A DNA stretch of 8,209 bases from a candidate division TA06 bacterium. Its GTDB lineage: Bacteria > Hydrothermota > DG-26 > E44-bin18 > JADFOU01. Position 1 is the stretch's first letter, and each line of letters opens with the position of its first letter. The translations under genes were made by a program, and so were the position numbers. The notes under the pieces were generated by a model. The model ran no database searches and was not told the DNA's origin. It saw only the letters and a list, made by a program, of their open reading frames with translations. The stretch covers positions 1 through 8,209 of the forward strand of contig JADFOU010000083.1 of NCBI GenBank assembly GCA_022562655.1, given 5' to 3'. This document shows, in pieces, positions 5,516 through 8,209 of this stretch.

Positions 5516-6229
5516 ATGGAAAATGGTGAAAAAACCAAGTCGGCATTAGAGAATCTTCGAAAAGCGTATCGAGAGAAGAGGGAGGAGATTCAAAAAAGAC
5601 TCCGGGATTTCAGGAGGGTTTGGCAGAATGGATCAGATGAGGTGATCTTCTCTGAACTCACATTCTGTATCTGTGCAATTCAAAACAAAGCGGAATTGAG
5701 TGATGATGCAGTCCACACCTTACTATCAAACGGAACACTTTTTCATGGAAGTCAGTCTGAAATAGCAGAAATCCTTCGTTCCAAAGTTCGATTTCATAAC
5801 CAGAAATCCCTTTACATAGTAGAAACGAGAAAATACTTCTCAGAGAAGAGTCACTTAAGAGTTAAGGATGTGCTAAATCGTTTTTTGAATGGAAAAATAC
5901 CATTCAACCATTTAACCATTCAACCATTTCACCAGACCCTCAGGGATTGGCTTGCGGAGAATCCGAGAGTGATGGGTTTGGGATATAAGGAGTCGAGCCA
6001 TTTCTTAAGGAATATTGGCCTCGGTGAAGGTTTGGCGATTTTGGATAGACATATCCTGACAAATTTGATACGATTTAGGGTAATTCCAGAGATGCCAAAA
6101 TCCTTGACCAAAAAGCGTTATTTAGAAATTGAAAAGAAGACCAGGAAGTTTTCGCAGAGGGTGGAGATTCCAATGGCAGACTTAGACTTGCTCTTCTGGT
6201 CTTTTGAGACGGGAAAGATCTTTAAGTAA
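5516..6229 (+). CDS. ogg: Ogg2-type 8-oxoguanine DNA glycosylase / AP lyase
   Basis: A bifunctional base-excision repair enzyme of the helix-hairpin-helix (endonuclease III) superfamily, Ogg2 branch, which removes 8-oxoguanine and cuts at the abasic site. Motifs: ELTFCICAIQNKAE at 47-60, then the HhH region RVMGLGYKESSHFLRNIG at 151-168 with catalytic lysine K158, and LAILDRHIL at 173-181 with catalytic D177. The K-to-D spacing of 19 fits the family. KRYLEIEK at 200-207 and DLLFWSFETGKI at 224-235 match the usual C-terminus. At 237 aa it is longer than the usual roughly 205-215. The excess lies between the N-terminal helices and the HhH, where residues 124-139 are encoded by 8-bp intergenic-type repeats. 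Both catalytic residues are intact, so it is probably active if the insert is tolerated. No Shine-Dalgarno is seen; the first residues are encoded by AAAATGG-like repeat DNA, so the true start could be slightly downstream. Confidence 0.88.
   Translation: MENGEKTKSALENLRKAYREKREEIQKRLRDFRRVWQNGSDEVIFSELTFCICAIQNKAELSDDAVHTLLSNGTLFHGSQSEIAEILRSKVRFHNQKSLYIVETRKYFSEKSHLRVKDVLNRFLNGKIPFNHLTIQPFHQTLRDWLAENPRVMGLGYKESSHFLRNIGLGEGLAILDRHILTNLIRFRVIPEMPKSLTKKRYLEIEKKTRKFSQRVEIPMADLDLLFWSFETGKIFK
5885..5932. repeat. Octamer repeat array inside the glycosylase coding sequence
   Basis: Four consecutive 8-bp units lie at 5900-5907, 5908-5915, 5916-5923 and 5924-5931. They are CCATTCAA, CCATTTAA, CCATTCAA and CCATTTCA. 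Just upstream, TTGAATGG at 5885-5892 is the reverse complement of the first unit, giving an 8-bp stem with a 7-nt loop. These are the reverse complement of the TTAAATGG/TTGAATGG array before larB. The tract encodes residues 124-139 of the glycosylase without breaking the frame. Confidence 0.88.
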
Positions 6230-6302
6230 GGCAGTAGACAGTAGGCAGTGGGTAGTAGATACTGGATGCTGGATGCTGGAAAGTAGATAATAGATAGTAG
6301 AG
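6230..6302. repeat. Three successive heptamer arrays
   Basis: The gap after the glycosylase is filled by 7-bp units of three kinds. GGCAGTA-like units start at 6230, 6237, 6244 and 6251. ATGCTGG-like units start at 6259, 6266 and 6273. AGTAGAT-like units start at 6282, 6289 and 6296. One or two extra bases separate the blocks. The first unit begins on the base after the TAA stop. Confidence 0.85.
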
Positions 6303-6305
6303 CGA

Positions 6306-6311
6306 AAGGAG
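6306..6311 (+). promoter_or_regulatory. Shine-Dalgarno AAGGAG for the DUF4139 gene
   Basis: AAGGAG lies 7 bp before ATG 6319, within a longer purine run, and fixes that start. It is the only strong ribosome binding site in the AT-richer part; the other genes there lack one. Confidence 0.8.
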
Positions 6312-6318
6312 AGGAAAG

Positions 6319-7968
6319 ATGAAAGAGTTTGTTGTTTATATAGTCCTCTTGATCCTTCCCAATTTAGTGTTTTCTGCCTCCCAAAATCGCCTCACCCCTC
6401 CCTCCCGAATCACCTCCGTCACCGTCTATGAGGACAGGGCAATGGTGACCCGAACGGCTCGTCTCACCCTGGAATCCAAAGAATACCAGGTCGCTATCCA
6501 AGATCTCCCCGCAGGCATTTTGGAGGAGTCTGTTCGAGCTTCCGGGAAGGGTCAGGCGAAGGTGACGATTACCGGTCTTGAGGTCGAAACGACCTACTTA
6601 GAGAAGACGGGGGAGGCAAGGGTCAGAGAACTGGAGGACCAGATACAAAAACTGGAGGATAAGCGAAGAGGGATCCAGGACCAGATCGAAGCCAGAAAGA
6701 ATCAGCAGAAATTCCTCACCTCCATTCAGGTTTTGTCCTCAGAGCAAATCTCTAAAGAACTCTCGACTCATAGGCCCAATGTAGAGGAATATCGACAAGT
6801 ATTGGATTTTCTCTACTCAGGGTTTGCAGGTGTAAAACTGGAGATTCAGAAATTAGAAGTGAGCCAGAGGGAGATGCAGAGGAGACTGAATGCTATACAG
6901 CAGGAACTCCGTCAGGTCCGATCCACTCGGGCTCTTACGAGAAAATCCGTCGTTGTCAGCCTCAATGCAGACAGAGGAGGGACTTTCAACCTGGAGGTTT
7001 CTTATGTCGTGAGGGGGACAGGGTGGCGTCCCTCGTACGATGCGCGGGTGGTCGAGAACCCTCAAAGAGTTGAGCTCCGATACTATGGGGAAGTCTGGCA
7101 GAGGACAGGGGAAGATTGGCCCGAAGCCAAAATTACCCTCTCTACCGCAAGACCCGCCGTTGGTGGGAGGGCTCCGGAATTAGGTCCCTGGGTCTTGAAT
7201 TTTGTTCCTCCTCCTGTTTCTGGACGGGGAGAAGATCGAAGAGGAGAAAAATTACAATACGCACCGGCTTTAGAACCTCCTGAGGAGATATCCGAAGAGA
7301 TTCTTAAAAAGGAAGCAAAGATTGCAGTCTCTCAAGCCCGCGCCTCTGGCACATCCGTTCTCTTCGAAATTAAAGAGAAGAAGGAGGTTCCCAGTGATGG
7401 CTCTCCCCATAAATTCACCATTGCTATTGATCAGTTTAAGCCGGAGATGAGATACGAAGCCATCCCGAAACTCTCTCCCTATGCCTATCTCCATTCAAAG
7501 GTGAAGAACGAGGCGGAATATCCACTCCTCGCAGGACCTGTGAACATCTTTATGGGACCCGACTTCATCGGAAAATCCCGAATAGAGAACATCGCCCCAA
7601 CCGAAGAATTCTCTCTCTATTTAGGGGTGGATGAAGGGATAAAAATCGAAAGGGATCTGGTGAAAAAGGAGAAGAGTAAGGTAGGATTTCTATCAAAGAA
7701 GGAAAAGGTGTACTATTTCTATAAAACCACCATAACCAGTTATAAGAAAGAGAAGGTAACCCTCAGCATTAGTGACCAACTTCCCACTTCTCGAGACAAG
7801 GAGATTGTGATCACCGATGTGAAAATCAATCCTCAACCAAAAGAACAAAAGGCAGAAAAGGGGGAACTCCGCTGGGAGTTTGAATTGTCGCCTCAAGAAA
7901 AGCGTGAGATCACCCTTGAATTTTCGGTGGAATATCCTTTGGGACGGGAGGTTTATGGGCTGTTTTAA
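6319..7968 (+). CDS. DUF4139/DUF4140 protein (mucoidy inhibitor MuiA-like), probably exported
   Basis: A 549-aa protein with an N-terminal signal peptide at about 1-20 (charged start, hydrophobic VVYIVLLILPNLVF, then SAS), so export across the cytoplasmic membrane is likely. The DUF4140 domain covers about 30-90, with ITSVTVYEDRAMVTR at 31-45. A coiled coil follows at about 97-205. The DUF4139 domain spans about 225-545, with SYVVRGTGWRPSYDARV at 228-244, YYGEVWQRTGEDW at 255-267, KITLSTARP at 271-279, LLAGPVNIFMGPDFIG at 403-418 and YYFYKTTITSYKKE at 465-478. Proteins of this layout are annotated 'mucoidy inhibitor A' after an E. coli clone; the biochemical role is unknown, and the fold suggests an envelope or adhesion role rather than catalysis. 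A repeat-filled gap separates it from the glycosylase, and it has its own strong ribosome binding site. Element copy B follows its stop. Confidence 0.9.
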   Translation: MKEFVVYIVLLILPNLVFSASQNRLTPPSRITSVTVYEDRAMVTRTARLTLESKEYQVAIQDLPAGILEESVRASGKGQAKVTITGLEVETTYLEKTGEARVRELEDQIQKLEDKRRGIQDQIEARKNQQKFLTSIQVLSSEQISKELSTHRPNVEEYRQVLDFLYSGFAGVKLEIQKLEVSQREMQRRLNAIQQELRQVRSTRALTRKSVVVSLNADRGGTFNLEVSYVVRGTGWRPSYDARVVENPQRVELRYYGEVWQRTGEDWPEAKITLSTARPAVGGRAPELGPWVLNFVPPPVSGRGEDRRGEKLQYAPALEPPEEISEEILKKEAKIAVSQARASGTSVLFEIKEKKEVPSDGSPHKFTIAIDQFKPEMRYEAIPKLSPYAYLHSKVKNEAEYPLLAGPVNIFMGPDFIGKSRIENIAPTEEFSLYLGVDEGIKIERDLVKKEKSKVGFLSKKEKVYYFYKTTITSYKKEKVTLSISDQLPTSRDKEIVITDVKINPQPKEQKAEKGELRWEFELSPQEKREITLEFSVEYPLGREVYGLF

Positions 7969-7995
7969 AAGATAGTTGGCAGAAGAAAACCTCTA

Positions 7996-8190
7996 GCAGT
8001 AGCAGTCACGGCAAGAGTAGGAAAGGATAGTGGTCGCCGACGCTGCCAACTCCCTGCCTGCCGGCAGGCAGGCGCCGAAGCGGCTGCGAAGGCCGGGCCA
8101 TAGCTTTGGTCGCCGACGTGCCAAAGCCACTTTGGTCACCGACGCTCCATAGCTTTGGCGACGGAGCGCGACGGCACGCGACGGAGCGCA
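7996..8190. repeat. GC-rich structured repeat element, copy B
   Basis: This begins 27 bp after the DUF4139 stop. Its first 47 bp match copy A (5293-5339) at 45 positions. It is longer than A: GGTCGCCGACG-type units recur near 8032, 8108 and 8134, CCAAAG/CTTTGG arms surround a 3-nt loop near 8121-8135, and three 10-bp units, GCGACGG(A/C)(G/A)C, lie at 8158-8167, 8168-8177 and 8178-8187. A 20-bp perfect palindrome is inserted at 8053-8072. The 13-bp GTTGGCAG(A/G)AGAA occurs just outside both ends, at 7975-7987 and 8197-8209. No plausible gene is present on either strand. Confidence 0.72.
8053..8072. repeat. Perfect 20-bp palindrome (CCTGCCTGCC half-site)
   Basis: CCTGCCTGCC at 8053-8062 is followed directly by its reverse complement at 8063-8072 with no spacer. 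It is absent from copy A of the surrounding element, so it looks like a later insertion. On the minus strand it translates to LPAGRQ-type peptides, often seen as spurious hypothetical proteins in metagenome annotations (from memory). Confidence 0.85.
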
Positions 8191-8209
8191 AGACCCGTTG
8201 GCAGGAGAA

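Noticed and set aside
8006..8191. Minus-strand ORF of 61 codons with an LPAGRQG string
   Set aside because: It is translated from the palindromes and 10-bp repeats of element copy B. This peptide string is a known product of repeat DNA rather than a protein family.
2463..8209. Integrated genomic island attached at the tRNA
   Set aside because: No integrase, phage or plasmid gene and no second copy of the tRNA 3' end is seen inside the window. Kept only as an alternative explanation of the junction.

Overview
The window carries six clear protein genes and one tRNA gene, all on the + strand, plus an unusually dense set of short tandem and inverted repeats in nearly every gap. No integrase, transposase, phage gene or CRISPR array is visible. 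No organism can be named with certainty.

The window splits into two unlike parts. Positions 1-2386 are GC-rich (the line 1141-1200 is 38/60 G+C by hand count). They hold the 3' end of a diacylglycerol/lipid kinase gene and a complete rmuC. The style resembles Nitrospirota such as Nitrospira, but this is only an impression from protein flavour and intergenic repeats. Positions 2463-8209 are visibly AT-richer (the line 5761-5820 is 21/60 G+C). They hold a DinB-fold protein, larB, larC, an Ogg2-type 8-oxoguanine glycosylase and a secreted DUF4139 (MuiA-like) protein, as in an uncultured bacterium of uncertain phylum. The switch falls at a tRNA-Glu(CTC) gene at 2387-2462 whose acceptor arms do not match each other properly (C2 faces C71, and G1-T72 is a wobble). 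The tRNA may therefore be a hybrid, made either by metagenome mis-assembly through a shared tRNA sequence or by real recombination or integration at the tRNA. This is the main caution for any reader who wants to treat the window as one genome.

LarB and LarC catalyse the first and last steps of nickel-pincer nucleotide cofactor synthesis. The middle enzyme LarE and the client enzyme LarA are not in the window. The glycosylase is a base-excision repair enzyme, RmuC is a predicted nuclease limiting recombination, and the DUF4139 protein is probably exported; no functional link among these is evident.

The most distinctive signal is the repeat landscape. Gap after gap holds a short array with a 7-bp period, but each array has a different unit (around TTTCGAG, AACTCGT, AAAATGA, TAGTAGG, AGTCTAA, GGCAGTA, ATGCTGG and AGTAGAT). 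One 8-bp family occurs both upstream of larB and, inverted, inside the coding sequence of the glycosylase, where it encodes about 16 extra residues. A GC-rich structured repeat about 0.1-0.2 kb long occurs twice, 22-27 bp after the stop codons of larC and of the DUF4139 gene, and the two copies carry different numbers of a 10-bp unit.
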